The translations under genes were made by a program, and so were the position numbers. Source: JAFGBI01 sp964480725 (GTDB taxonomy: Bacteria; Myxococcota_A; Polyangia; Polyangiales; Polyangiaceae). Taken from it: a DNA stretch of 64,000 bases. The stretch is taken from contig CAYZQO010000014.1 in NCBI GenBank assembly GCA_964480725.1, forward strand, positions 32,258-96,257, in the 5' to 3' direction. Below, in pieces: positions 45,778 through 53,715 of this stretch. Under the pieces are notes generated by a model, which worked only from the letters and a program-made list of their open reading frames with translations, did no database searches and had not been told where the DNA came from. Position 1 is the stretch's first letter. The number at the start of each line of letters is the position of its first letter.

Positions 45778-46889
45778 CAGAGCCGACCATTCTCTTCGCG
45801 GGGGGCGGGACCGGCGGCCACGTTTACCCGTTGCTCGCGGTCGCCGACGCGCTCTCACGGATCGCGCCCGAGGTTCGCGCGGTGTTCGTGGGCACCGACC
45901 GCGGCCTGGAGGCGCGGGTGGTCCCCGAGCGGGGCTACGAGCTGGTGCGGCTCGAGGTCGTCCCCATCCGCGGCGGCGGCGTGGCCGGAGTGGTGCGGGG
46001 GGTCGGCAAGGCAGCGACCAGTCTGCCGGCGGCGGTTCGCTTGCTCCGCGAGCGACAGCCGTGCGCCATCTTCTCCGTGGGAGGCTACGCCGCTGGCCCG
46101 GTGTCGCTGGCGGCGCGGGTACGGGGCACTCCGTTGGCGCTGCTGGAGCCGAACGCGGCGATCGGGCTCACCAACCAGCTGGTGAGTCCCCTGGTGAGCC
46201 GCGCGTACACCGCCTTCTCGGGGCCGGAGCGCCACTTTCGGGCCAGCGTTGTGCGGCGGACCGGGGTGCCCATTCGCGACGGCTTCCTCCCTCGCCCCTA
46301 CGAGCGTTCGAAGAAGCAGCTCAACGTCCTGGTGCTCGGGGGCAGCCAGGGGGCCCGCGCCTTGAACGAGGCTGTGCCCCGCGCGCTCGCGCGCGCGCGC
46401 ACCCCGGTGCGGGTCGTCCACCAGTGTGGGCGGATCCACGAGGCCGACACACGCGCGCGCTACGCGGAGTTGGGGGCCGGCGAGCGGGCCACCGTGGTCG
46501 CGTTCATCGACGACATGCCGGCGGCGATTGGGGCCGCGCACCTGGTGGTGAGCCGTGCGGGAGCGAGCGCCGTCAGCGAGATCTGCGCGGTCGGCCGCCC
46601 GAGCCTGCTGGTGCCGTACCCGTTCGCCGCGGCGGACCACCAGCGGCACAACGCCGAGGCGCTCGCCAATGCGGGCGCGGCGCTTGCCATTGGCAACGAC
46701 GACGCGACGCCGGACCGGCTCGCCGTCGAGATCGATCGCCTCGCCAGCGAGCCGGGGCGCCTGGCGGCCATGGCCGAGGCGGCGCGCGCGTTCGGACGGC
46801 CCGACGCGGCGCGGACCATCGCGCAGGACTTGCTGGCGCTCGCGGGGCTCGGCGGCGCCGCCGCCGTGTCCAACGGAGAGGGACAGTGA
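45774..46889 (+). CDS. murG: Lipid II synthase (GlcNAc transferase) MurG
   Basis: A 371-residue GT28-family glycosyltransferase at the inner face of the membrane. It adds GlcNAc from UDP-GlcNAc to lipid I. FAGGGTGGHVYPLLAVADAL is the N-terminal glycine-rich loop, followed by SVGGYAAGPVSLAA and LEPNAAIGLTNQL. In the C-terminal half VLGGSQGARALNEAVP, AAHLVVSRAGASAVSE and PYPFAAADHQRHNAE form the nucleotide-sugar site. Note LEPNAAIG where many have HEQNAVPG. It overlaps ftsW by 4 nt and murC by 1 nt. Confidence 0.97.
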   Translation: MTEPTILFAGGGTGGHVYPLLAVADALSRIAPEVRAVFVGTDRGLEARVVPERGYELVRLEVVPIRGGGVAGVVRGVGKAATSLPAAVRLLRERQPCAIFSVGGYAAGPVSLAARVRGTPLALLEPNAAIGLTNQLVSPLVSRAYTAFSGPERHFRASVVRRTGVPIRDGFLPRPYERSKKQLNVLVLGGSQGARALNEAVPRALARARTPVRVVHQCGRIHEADTRARYAELGAGERATVVAFIDDMPAAIGAAHLVVSRAGASAVSEICAVGRPSLLVPYPFAAADHQRHNAEALANAGAALAIGNDDATPDRLAVEIDRLASEPGRLAAMAEAARAFGRPDAARTIAQDLLALAGLGGAAAVSNGEGQ

Positions 46890-48295
46890 TGTTTCGCGGT
46901 CGCGTACGGCACGTGCACTTCGTCGGCGTCGGTGGCATCGGCATGAGCGGTCTTGCCGAGATCCTCCGCTCGATGGACTTCGAGGTTTCGGGGTCGGACC
47001 TGCGCGAGGGGGAGAACACACGACGCCTCGTCCGGCTCGGGGTGAGGATCGATGTCGGGCACCGCGCAGAGAACGTGCGCGGCGCGGACGTCGTCGTCTT
47101 CTCCAGCGCGATTCGCGACGACAACCCCGAGCTGGTGGCCGCCTTCGAGCGCGGGGTGCCGGTGATCCGGCGCGCGGAGATGCTCGCCGAGCTCATGCGG
47201 GTCAAGTACGCGGTGCTGATCGCGGGCTCCCACGGCAAGACGACGACGACGTCGCTGGTCGCGACCGTCCTGCGCGCCGCGGGGTTCGATCCCACGGTGG
47301 TGGTCGGTGGACGCATGGCGGCCCTCGGCAGCAACGCGCGGCTCGGCGCTGGTGACCTGCTGGTGGCCGAGGCCGACGAGAGCGACGGCTCGTTCCTCCA
47401 GCTGACGCCGACCATCGCGGCGGTGACCAACGTCGATCCGGAGCACCTCGATCACTACCTGACCTACGACGCGCTCAAGGAGGCTTTCCTCGCCTTCGTG
47501 GAGCGGGTTCCGTTCTACGGGCTGGCCGTTCTGTGTCTGGATCACCCCACCGTGCAGGAGCTGCTCCCGCGGGTCCACCGCCGCACGGCGACCTACGGGC
47601 TGAGCCCGCAGGCGGATTACTCGGCGCGGCAGCTCCGGTTCGACGGGCTCAGCACGCGCTTCCAGGCGCTCCGACGGGGGCAGCCGCTCGGGGAGTTCAC
47701 GGTGCGCATGCCCGGGCGTCACAACGTCCTCAACGCGCTGGCGGTCGTCGCTATCGCCGACGAGCTGGCCGTCCCCCTGGACCTGCTCCAGGAATCGCTG
47801 GCGACGTTCACCGGCGTTGCTCGGCGCTTCACCGTGGTCGCGGAGGTCGGCGGCGTGGCGCTGGTCGACGACTACGGGCACCACCCTGCGGAGGTCGAGG
47901 CGACGCTGGCCGCGGCGCGCCAGGCTTACTCGGGGCGGGTCCTGGTCGCGTTCCAGCCGCACCGCTACACGCGCACGCAGCTCCTGTTCGACGACTTCAC
48001 CCGCGCCTTCAACGACGCCGACGACGTCGTGGTCACCGACGTCTACGCGGCCGGGGAGCCGTTCATCTCCGGGGCGACGGGCGAGGCGCTCGCCCAGGCG
48101 ATCGCGCGGCACGGCCACCGCCGGGTCCGCTACGCCGCCGACCGGGCTGCGATCGTGGCGCACCTGGCGTCGAGCGCGCGGCCGGGCGACGTGGTCATCG
48201 CCCTGGGCGCCGGCGACGTGAACCGCCTGCTGCCGGACGTGCGGACGGCGATGGAGGCGCGGTGCGGCGCCGCGTCCGGGGAGGGGACCGCGTGA
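46889..48295 (+). CDS. murC: UDP-MurNAc:L-alanine ligase
   Basis: A 468-residue Mur ligase starting in the TGATG overlap with murG. Signatures: VHFVGVGGIGMSGLAEIL, FSSAIRDDNPE, VLIAGSHGKTTTTSLVATVL, VAEADESDGSFLQL, NVDPEHLDHY, VDDYGHHPAEVEATLAAAR and FQPHRYTRTQ. It commits UDP-MurNAc to peptide synthesis by adding L-Ala. In many clusters murB and ddl follow murC; here ftsQ follows directly with a 4-nt overlap. Confidence 0.97.
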   Translation: MFRGRVRHVHFVGVGGIGMSGLAEILRSMDFEVSGSDLREGENTRRLVRLGVRIDVGHRAENVRGADVVVFSSAIRDDNPELVAAFERGVPVIRRAEMLAELMRVKYAVLIAGSHGKTTTTSLVATVLRAAGFDPTVVVGGRMAALGSNARLGAGDLLVAEADESDGSFLQLTPTIAAVTNVDPEHLDHYLTYDALKEAFLAFVERVPFYGLAVLCLDHPTVQELLPRVHRRTATYGLSPQADYSARQLRFDGLSTRFQALRRGQPLGEFTVRMPGRHNVLNALAVVAIADELAVPLDLLQESLATFTGVARRFTVVAEVGGVALVDDYGHHPAEVEATLAAARQAYSGRVLVAFQPHRYTRTQLLFDDFTRAFNDADDVVVTDVYAAGEPFISGATGEALAQAIARHGHRRVRYAADRAAIVAHLASSARPGDVVIALGAGDVNRLLPDVRTAMEARCGAASGEGTA

Positions 48296-49176
48296 CCGCG
48301 CGACGGCCGCGGGGCCGCCACGACGGCGTCTTCCAGGCTCCCGTCGAGCGCACGGAGCTCGACGAGAGTCCGCCGCCCCCGGGCGTGGACCGCGGGAGGG
48401 GCGGGCCGATGCCTATCTGGCTGGTTCGCCTGGGGTCGGGGCTCAAGCTCGTGACCGGGCTCGCGCTGGTGGTCGGCGTCTCGGTCGTGGTGGCCTGGGG
48501 GGCGCAGTCCTACGCCTCGACCACGCCGCGCTTCGCGATCGCGAGGCTCGAGGTCGTGGGCAATCGTCGGCTCGCCGACGAGGCGCTGGCCCGGCGCGCG
48601 GGGGTCGCGGTGGGGGACAACCTCTTCGTGCTCGACGCCGTGGCGGCCGAGCAGGCCCTGCTGGCCGACCCCTGGATCCAGGAGGTGAAGGTGTCCCGAG
48701 AGCTGCCGAGCACGCTGCGGATCGAGCTGGTCGAGCGGGAGGCGGCGGCGATCGCGGTGCTCGGGGGCCAGTCCTGGCTGGTGACGGCGGACGGGGTCCC
48801 GTTCAAGGAGGTTTCGGAGGGGGACCCTTACGACCTGCCCCACCTCACCGGGGTCACGCCGGACGCCCTGGCTCAGGACCGGGACGGCGCGGTGGCGCGT
48901 CTGCGGACGGGGATCGAGGTCCTGCGGCATTACGGGCGGACCGCGCCGAGCCGCGTTCACGTCGCGCAGGAGGTGCACCTGGACGAAGACGGTCGGGTGG
49001 TCCTGACCGCTGGCAAGGAGGGGATGACGCTTCACCTCGGGCAAGGGCAATACCGCCGTCGGCTCCTGATGGCCGAGCGGATCATCGAACAGCTCAGCCG
49101 GCGGGGGCGGACGCCGGGGATCCTGTTCCTCGACAACGAGGCCCACCCGGAGCGGGTGGTGGCGCGGATGCGCTGA
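48292..49176 (+). CDS. ftsQ: Cell division protein FtsQ
   Basis: A 294-residue bitopic protein from GTG 48292. A cytoplasmic tail of about 45 residues rich in Arg, Pro and Asp precedes one membrane helix (about residues 50-70, LKLVTGLALVVGVSVVVAWG). The POTRA domain follows (FAIARLEVVGNRRLADEALA, VGDNLFVLD, WIQEVKVSRELPSTLRIELV), then the beta domain with WLVTADGVPF. It recruits FtsL/FtsB and regulates FtsWI. It is the last gene of the overlapping series; ftsA starts 170 bp later behind a spacer with repeats. Confidence 0.93.
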   Translation: MTARRPRGRHDGVFQAPVERTELDESPPPPGVDRGRGGPMPIWLVRLGSGLKLVTGLALVVGVSVVVAWGAQSYASTTPRFAIARLEVVGNRRLADEALARRAGVAVGDNLFVLDAVAAEQALLADPWIQEVKVSRELPSTLRIELVEREAAAIAVLGGQSWLVTADGVPFKEVSEGDPYDLPHLTGVTPDALAQDRDGAVARLRTGIEVLRHYGRTAPSRVHVAQEVHLDEDGRVVLTAGKEGMTLHLGQGQYRRRLLMAERIIEQLSRRGRTPGILFLDNEAHPERVVARMR

Positions 49177-49199
49177 TCCCCGGGGAGCGCCGAGGGGGG

Positions 49200-49237
49200 C
49201 CCAGGGCATCACAGAAGACCCAGGGCACCAAGGAAGA
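49200..49237 (+). repeat. 19-bp imperfect tandem direct repeat between ftsQ and ftsA
   Basis: CCCAGGGCATCACAGAAGA (49200-49218) is followed directly by CCCAGGGCACCAAGGAAGA (49219-49237), 16 of 19 bases identical. Just downstream, AAAGTGAAAATTT at about 49244-49256 is one of the few A/T-rich stretches here. The location suggests a binding site or promoter feature for ftsA. Confidence 0.6.
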
Positions 49238-49346
49238 CAGACCAAAGTGAAAATTTGGCCCGGATCCGGGGCACATGGCAGCGTCGGGGCCGTTCTCCGG
49301 TGGTCCCTTCGGCGGGGCGCCGTAACGAGGAGCCAGTGAGCGAAAA

Positions 49347-50621
49347 ATGACCTATCTGGGGAACGCTGAGTCCGCGATCGTGGTCGGCTTGGATCTCGGC
49401 ACCACGAAGGTGACCGCGGTCGTCGGCGAGGTCGACCAGGAGGGCATCACCATCCTCGGCGTCGGCAACGTCCCCTGCCGCGGCCTGCGCAAGGGCGTCG
49501 TCAGCAACATCGAGTACACGGTGCGCGCGATCCGGGAGGCGATCGACGCGGCCCAGACGATGGCCGGCGTCGAGATCACCACGGTGTACGCGGGCGTCGC
49601 GGGCAGCCACGTGCGGAGCCACACCTCCGACGGCGTCTGCGCGATCAGCGGGCGCGAGGTGACGCGCGCGGACCTCGAGCGGGTGCTGGAGGGCGCACGG
49701 GCGATCCCGGTGGATGCCGATCGCATGATCCTGCACGCCTTGCCCCGCGAGTACATCGTCGACAACCAGGATGGCATCCGCGATCCGATCGGGATGAGCG
49801 GGGTCCGGCTGCAGGTGCGGGTGAACCTGGTCACCGCCGCGACCTCGCCGGTGCAGAACGTGATCCGCAGCATCGAGCGCTGCGGGCTCGCCGTGGCGGA
49901 CGTTGTCCTCGAACCCTTGGCTAGCGCCGAGGCGATCCTGAGCGACGACGAGAAGGAGATCGGCGTCGCCGTCATCGATATCGGCGGCGGGACGACCGAT
50001 CTCATGATCTACGCGGACGGCGGGATCTGTCACACCAGCGTGGTCCCCGCGGGCGGGAACAACATCTCCAGCGACGTGGCGGCGGGGCTCCGCACCCCGA
50101 TGGCGGAGGCCGAGCGCCTCAAGCGGCAGATGGGCTGCGCGCTCGGCCGGATGATCGCTGACGACGAGGAAATGGAGGTCCCCGGCGTCGGCGGCCACCC
50201 GCCGCGGCGGGTCGCGCGGCGGCTGCTCAGTGACATCATCGAGCCCCGGGTGGAGGAGATCTTCAGCGAGGTCCGGCGCCGCGTGGAGGAGACGGGCATG
50301 CTCGAGCAGATCAGCTCCGGCTGCGTCCTCACCGGTGGCGCCGCGCTGATGGAGGGCATGGTGGAGTGCGCCGAGGAGGTGCTCGGCATGCCCGTGCGGC
50401 TCGGGTTCCCGGTGGGGGTCCGGGGCATCGTGCAGTTGGTGCAGGGGCCGCAGTACGCCACCGGGGTCGGCCTGGTCCGTTATGGCGCCCAGCAGCTCTT
50501 GGACCACCCGCTGCGCCAGGGGACGCTCCCCATCGCGCGGCCCGCCGCCGAGGGGGCGCCGGAGCGCGCGGACGGCCGCAAGGGCAGAAAATTCTTGGAC
50601 TGGCTTCGGGACGCCTTCTAG
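49347..50621 (+). CDS. ftsA: Cell division protein FtsA
   Basis: A 424-residue actin-fold ATPase. ATG 49347 gives the usual N-terminus with VVGLDLGTTKVTAVVGEV; the AGGAG at 49328-49332 is somewhat far (14 nt). Further motifs are GVAGSHVRSH of the 1C domain, VLEPLASAEAILSDDEKEIG, VAVIDIGGGTTDLMIY (phosphate 2) and GCVLTGGAALMEG (adenosine motif). The C-terminal GRKGRKFLDWLRDAF is the amphipathic membrane-targeting helix. FtsA tethers FtsZ to the membrane and signals to FtsQLB/FtsWI. ftsZ follows after 159 bp. Confidence 0.96.
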   Translation: MTYLGNAESAIVVGLDLGTTKVTAVVGEVDQEGITILGVGNVPCRGLRKGVVSNIEYTVRAIREAIDAAQTMAGVEITTVYAGVAGSHVRSHTSDGVCAISGREVTRADLERVLEGARAIPVDADRMILHALPREYIVDNQDGIRDPIGMSGVRLQVRVNLVTAATSPVQNVIRSIERCGLAVADVVLEPLASAEAILSDDEKEIGVAVIDIGGGTTDLMIYADGGICHTSVVPAGGNNISSDVAAGLRTPMAEAERLKRQMGCALGRMIADDEEMEVPGVGGHPPRRVARRLLSDIIEPRVEEIFSEVRRRVEETGMLEQISSGCVLTGGAALMEGMVECAEEVLGMPVRLGFPVGVRGIVQLVQGPQYATGVGLVRYGAQQLLDHPLRQGTLPIARPAAEGAPERADGRKGRKFLDWLRDAF

Positions 50622-50740
50622 GCGTCGAAGTTGGCCCCGCTCGAGAAGAACACGGACAAGGAACACCACGCGCAGGACCGAAGGGCCGGGAGCATCCCAG
50701 GGGAAGAGGCAGCCCCGCTCACGACTCGAGGGCCGGTGCG

Positions 50741-50759
50741 GCGACCGCAAGACGGTCGC
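50741..50759 (+). other. Hairpin in the ftsZ leader
   Basis: GCGACC and GGTCGC flank a 7-nt loop (GCAAGAC), 8 bp before the GGGAGG ribosome site of ftsZ. It could tune ftsZ translation. The stem is short and GC bias makes such stems frequent. Confidence 0.35.
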
Positions 50760-50780
50760 ACCCCCCGGGAGGCAAGGACG

Positions 50781-52022
50781 ATGAGTTTCTCCATCGAGTT
50801 CGCGGAAGATGCGCAGTCCCCATACCAGGCGCGGATCAAGGTCATCGGCGTTGGCGGTTCCGGGGGGAACGCCATCAACACGATGATCCATTTCGGGCTC
50901 GAGGGGGTCGAGTTCATCTCGGTGAACACCGACGCCCAGGCCCTGAACGCGAATCTCGCCGCGGAGAAGGTCGCCATCGGGGCCACCGTCACGCGCGGGC
51001 TGGGCGCCGGGGCCGACGCGGAGCGAGGGCGGAAGAGCGCGCTCGAGGACGTGAACCGCCTCAAGGATCTGGTCCGCGGCGCCGACATGGTCTTCGTCAC
51101 TGCCGGCATGGGCGGCGGCACGGGGACCGGCGCGGCGCCGGTGATCGCGCAGCTCGCCCGGGAGGAGGGCGCGCTGACCGTCGGGGTCGTCACCAAGCCG
51201 TTCCCGTTCGAGGGCCGGATGCGCCAGCGGCGCGCCGAGCAGGGGATTGTCACCCTGAGCGAGCAGGTGGACACGCTCATCACCATCCCCAACGAGAAGC
51301 TGCTCCACCTCGCCGACGACGATCTGACCATGGTGGAGGCCTTCCGCAAGGCGGACGAGGTGCTGTACCAGGCGGTCAAGGGCATCAGCGACCTCATCAC
51401 GCAGGACGGGATCGTCAACGTCGACTTCGCCGATGTGCGCACCGTGATGTGCAACATGGGCCGGGCGCTCATGGGCACCGGCATGGCCAAGGGCGAGGGG
51501 CGCGCGCGTATCGCGGCCGAGCACGCCATCTCCTCCCCGTTGCTCGACGACGTCTCCGTCCACGGCGCGACCGGCGTGCTCATCAACATCGTCGGCGGTC
51601 CCGACATGAAGATGCGCGAGATCCAGGACGCCGCGTCGCACATCCAGGAGCAGGCGCACGAGGACGCGAACATCATCTTCGGCGCCAGCATCGATGAAAC
51701 CATGAGCGAAGCGATCAAGGTCACCGTGATCGCCACCGGGTTCACGGCGGCGGAGGCGGAGATCCCGGTCGAGGTCGCGGCCGAGGTGCGACGGGCCTCC
51801 GAGCAGGCGGCGCCGCGAGTGGCGAGCGCGCCGCCCCGCTCGGCGGCGCGCCCGGCGCTGAGTCTGCGCGAGCCGATCCCGGTCGCCCCCGCGCTGCGCA
51901 AGGCGGCGCCATCCGCAGCGGCGGCGCCGGAGGTGCGCAGCCGCATCACCTTCCCGGCGGTGCCGGACGGTGACGACTGGGACACGCCGGCGTTCCAGCG
52001 GCGCTCGCAGCAGCAAGGCTGA
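50781..52022 (+). CDS. ftsZ: Cell division protein FtsZ
   Basis: A 413-residue tubulin homologue. ATG 50781 has a GGGAGGCAAGG ribosome region just upstream. GTPase motifs: IKVIGVGGSGGNAINTM, NTDAQAL, FVTAGMGGGTGTGAAP (tubulin signature), TKPFPFEGRMR, IPNEKLL and the T7 loop NVDFADVRTVM. From about residue 325 a linker rich in Ala, Pro and Arg leads to the conserved C-terminal peptide WDTPAFQRR, which binds FtsA and other tethers. FtsZ polymerises into the Z-ring. The 3' side is a long structured intergenic region ending in a strong terminator. Confidence 0.98.
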   Translation: MSFSIEFAEDAQSPYQARIKVIGVGGSGGNAINTMIHFGLEGVEFISVNTDAQALNANLAAEKVAIGATVTRGLGAGADAERGRKSALEDVNRLKDLVRGADMVFVTAGMGGGTGTGAAPVIAQLAREEGALTVGVVTKPFPFEGRMRQRRAEQGIVTLSEQVDTLITIPNEKLLHLADDDLTMVEAFRKADEVLYQAVKGISDLITQDGIVNVDFADVRTVMCNMGRALMGTGMAKGEGRARIAAEHAISSPLLDDVSVHGATGVLINIVGGPDMKMREIQDAASHIQEQAHEDANIIFGASIDETMSEAIKVTVIATGFTAAEAEIPVEVAAEVRRASEQAAPRVASAPPRSAARPALSLREPIPVAPALRKAAPSAAAAPEVRSRITFPAVPDGDDWDTPAFQRRSQQQG

Positions 52023-52074
52023 CCGGGCGCCAGAGCAGCAATCAGCTTGATTGCCGCGACAGATCAACGACCTA

Positions 52075-52118
52075 GGGACCCGCGTCCTCCGGGTCCCACC
52101 CAGCCACCGCTGGGTGGG
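52075..52118 (+). other. Pair of overlapping hairpins after ftsZ
   Basis: GGGACCCG (52075-52082) pairs with CGGGTCCC (52090-52097). CCCACCCAGC (52095-52104) pairs with GCTGGGTGGG (52109-52118) around a CACC loop. The two share bases 52095-52097. There is no T-run, so they may stabilise the ftsZ 3' end or assist termination rather than end transcription alone. Confidence 0.5.
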
Positions 52119-52314
52119 TGAGGGCGTGGGGTACCGAATTGGGAGCAGACTTCAGCCAAGGAGGCCTAGAAAATGCCGCCTCGCCCTGCACGGAGGCATT
52201 TCCCGGGCCTCCGTCGCTGTCGGCGACCTGATCGGTGCTCCAGGCGAGCTCTCCGGCGCGCTCTTGCCGGTGCGCCGGCGGTGTAGGTGCAGTCCTCCCT
52301 GTGCAGCGTGACCA
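52119..52314 (+). other. Structured intergenic segment, possible small RNA or 3' UTR
   Basis: No convincing gene. Four alternating segments can pair with their neighbours: GGAGGC (52160-52165), GCCTC (52178-52182), CGGAGGC (52191-52197) and GCCTCCG (52207-52213). Further short stems follow (GTCGC/GCGAC near 52213, GCCGG-TGCG-CCGGC near 52266). Followed directly by a strong terminator, it may be the end of the ftsZ mRNA or an independent RNA. No known RNA family is recognised and no clear promoter was found. Confidence 0.3.
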
Positions 52315-52353
52315 GCTGCCCCGCGGCAAAGTGCCGCGGGGCAGCGCCTTTTT
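52315..52353 (+). terminator. Strong intrinsic terminator between ftsZ and the DAHP synthase gene
   Basis: GCTGCCCCGCGGCA (52315-52328) pairs perfectly over 14 bp with TGCCGCGGGGCAGC (52332-52345) around AAG, and TTTTT follows at 52349-52353. The T-run is on the plus side, so it ends transcripts coming from ftsZ or from the segment before it. The same stem lies after the convergent minus-strand gene but has no T-run in that direction. Confidence 0.9.
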
Positions 52354-52375
52354 CGGGACTCCGGCGGGCGTTGCC

Positions 52376-53446
52376 TCAGGCAGCGTGGCGGACCGTGCGG
52401 ACGCGCGTGGCGAGGTGCTCGAGCAGCGCCACGGTTTCGTCCCAGCCGATGCAAGCGTCGGTGATCGAAACCCCGTGCTCGAGCGCGCAGCCGGGGGTCC
52501 AGCGCTGGCTGCCCTCCACCAGGTTGCTCTCGACGAGTAGCCCCAGGATCGCGACCTGACCGTCGACGAACTGCTCGACGACGTCGCGGCACACGATGCC
52601 CTGCCGGCGGAAGTCCTTGGTCGAATTCCCGTGGGACGAGTCGACCATGACCGGGCGGACGAGCCCGGGCGCTGCCTCGCGGGCTCGGCGGGCGGCCAGC
52701 TCGACATCCTCGCGGTAGTAATTGGGGCGCGCGCCGCCGCGCAGCACGACGTGGCAGTCCGGGTTGCCCGAGGTCTTCACCACCGACGCGCGACCGTCGG
52801 CGTCGATGCCCAGGAAACTGTGGGGCTGCCCCGCGGTGATGAGCGCATTGACGGCGGCGTCGAGGGAGCCGTCGGTGCCGTTCTTGAAGCCGATCGGGAC
52901 GCTGAGCCCGCTGGCCATCTCGCGGTGGGGTTGGCTCTCGGTGGTGCGGGCACCGATGGAGGCCCAGGAGAACAGATCGCTGACGTACTGCGGGGTGAAG
53001 GGGTCCAGGGCCTCGCTGGCGCAGGGGACCCCGAGGCGGTTGATCTCGAGCAGGATCTCGCGCGCGGTCCGGAGCCCGAGGGCGATGTCGCAGGTGCCGT
53101 CCCGGTTCGGGTCGTTGATCAGGCCCTTCCAGCCCACCGTGGTTCGCGGCTTCTCGAAGTAGGTCCGCATCAGGATCAGCAAGCTGTCGGCGTGGCGTGC
53201 GCGCAGCGGCGCCAGGCGCTGCGCGTACTCGACCGCGATGGCGGGGTCGTGGATGGAACAGGGTCCGACGACGACCAGGAGCCGACGGCGGTCCCGGCCG
53301 TGGAGGACCGCCCGGATCTCGTCGCGCGTCTGCACGACGAGCTGCTCGATGCGGTCGGTGCTGGCGAGCGTCTGCTTGAGCGCCCGTGGAGTGGTGAGCT
53401 CCTGGAAGGCGAGGACGTTGACGTTCTCGACGGGGAGGGGGGGCAT
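52376..53446 (-). CDS. 3-deoxy-7-phosphoheptulonate (DAHP) synthase, class I AroG type
   Basis: A 356-residue protein from ATG 53446, with AAGGAAA upstream. It condenses phosphoenolpyruvate and erythrose 4-phosphate, the first step of the shikimate pathway. The family is recognised by VVGPCSIHDPAIAVEYAQRL, LLILMRTYFEKPRTTVGWKG, GLINDPNRDGT, PCASEALDPFTPQYVSDLFS, WASIGARTTESQPHREMASG, PIGFKNGTDGS and MVDSSHGNSTKDFRRQ. It matches the AroF/G/H group of Escherichia coli, whose paralogues are each inhibited by one aromatic amino acid; which one applies here cannot be read directly. An attenuator-like leader with Tyr/Trp/Phe codons lies upstream, implying regulation by charged aromatic tRNAs. Confidence 0.96.
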   Translation of the reverse strand: MPPLPVENVNVLAFQELTTPRALKQTLASTDRIEQLVVQTRDEIRAVLHGRDRRRLLVVVGPCSIHDPAIAVEYAQRLAPLRARHADSLLILMRTYFEKPRTTVGWKGLINDPNRDGTCDIALGLRTAREILLEINRLGVPCASEALDPFTPQYVSDLFSWASIGARTTESQPHREMASGLSVPIGFKNGTDGSLDAAVNALITAGQPHSFLGIDADGRASVVKTSGNPDCHVVLRGGARPNYYREDVELAARRAREAAPGLVRPVMVDSSHGNSTKDFRRQGIVCRDVVEQFVDGQVAILGLLVESNLVEGSQRWTPGCALEHGVSITDACIGWDETVALLEHLATRVRTVRHAA

Positions 53447-53506
53447 GGCGGGGTTTCCTTGGGTGGTGCCGGCGAGGGGCGGCGATGTAGACCTGAAATG
53501 CAGCAA

Positions 53507-53531
53507 AGCCCCGGGCGGGGTGCCCGGGGCT
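53507..53531 (-). terminator. Attenuator terminator hairpin upstream of the DAHP synthase gene
   Basis: Bases 53522-53531 and 53507-53516 form a perfect 10-bp stem (AGCCCCGGGC / GCCCGGGGCT) around a 5-nt loop, followed on the minus strand by TTGCTGCATTT, a weak T-tract. It lies between the leader peptide stop and the structural gene. Its 5' arm contains CCGGGC, able to pair instead with GCCCGG inside the leader coding region (53583-53588). Confidence 0.7.
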
Positions 53532-53561
53532 CTCGGTTCGTCGTAGGGGGTCGGTGGTCGG

Positions 53562-53636
53562 CTACACGTACGACTGGGAGCTCCGGGCATCGCCCCGGTA
53601 CCAGTAATACGTAAAGCTGACCGCACCCGACTGCAT
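53562..53636 (-). CDS. Aromatic-rich leader peptide (24 residues) for DAHP synthase attenuation
   Basis: A short frame from ATG 53636 to TAG, encoding 24 residues with SFTYYWYRGDARSS in the middle. Phe8, Tyr10, Tyr11, Trp12 and Tyr13 form a control-codon cluster, and Tyr23 is near the end. Directly after the YYWY codons the mRNA contains CCGGGGC (53598-53592) and GCCCGG (53588-53583). These form a 1:2 hairpin, and the second can instead pair with the 5' arm of the terminator. A ribosome stalled at the aromatic codons would cover the first segment and favour antitermination. The arrangement is that of trp/phe-type attenuators. A promoter ends about 10 nt upstream, so translation would be near-leaderless. 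Confidence 0.75.
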   Translation of the reverse strand: MQSGAVSFTYYWYRGDARSSQSYV

Positions 53637-53645
53637 CGCGCTGGT

Positions 53646-53674
53646 TTGATAGCGCCCCTCTTGCCGCCGTGCAA
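53646..53674 (-). promoter_or_regulatory. Promoter of the leader peptide and DAHP synthase gene
   Basis: On the minus strand TTGCAC (53674-53669), a 17-bp spacer and TATCAA (53651-53646). Transcription would begin near 53640, a few bases before the leader ATG at 53636. No ribosome site is visible close to that ATG, in line with a leaderless start. Confidence 0.5.
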
Positions 53675-53715
53675 GCAGAGGCTGCCCGGAGCGGCGCGAT
53701 CCGGTTCGGATTCGG

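Noticed and set aside
52051..52311. An 86-codon plus-strand frame after ftsZ
   Set aside because: No ribosome site, Arg/Pro-rich shadow composition, and it runs through stable hairpins.
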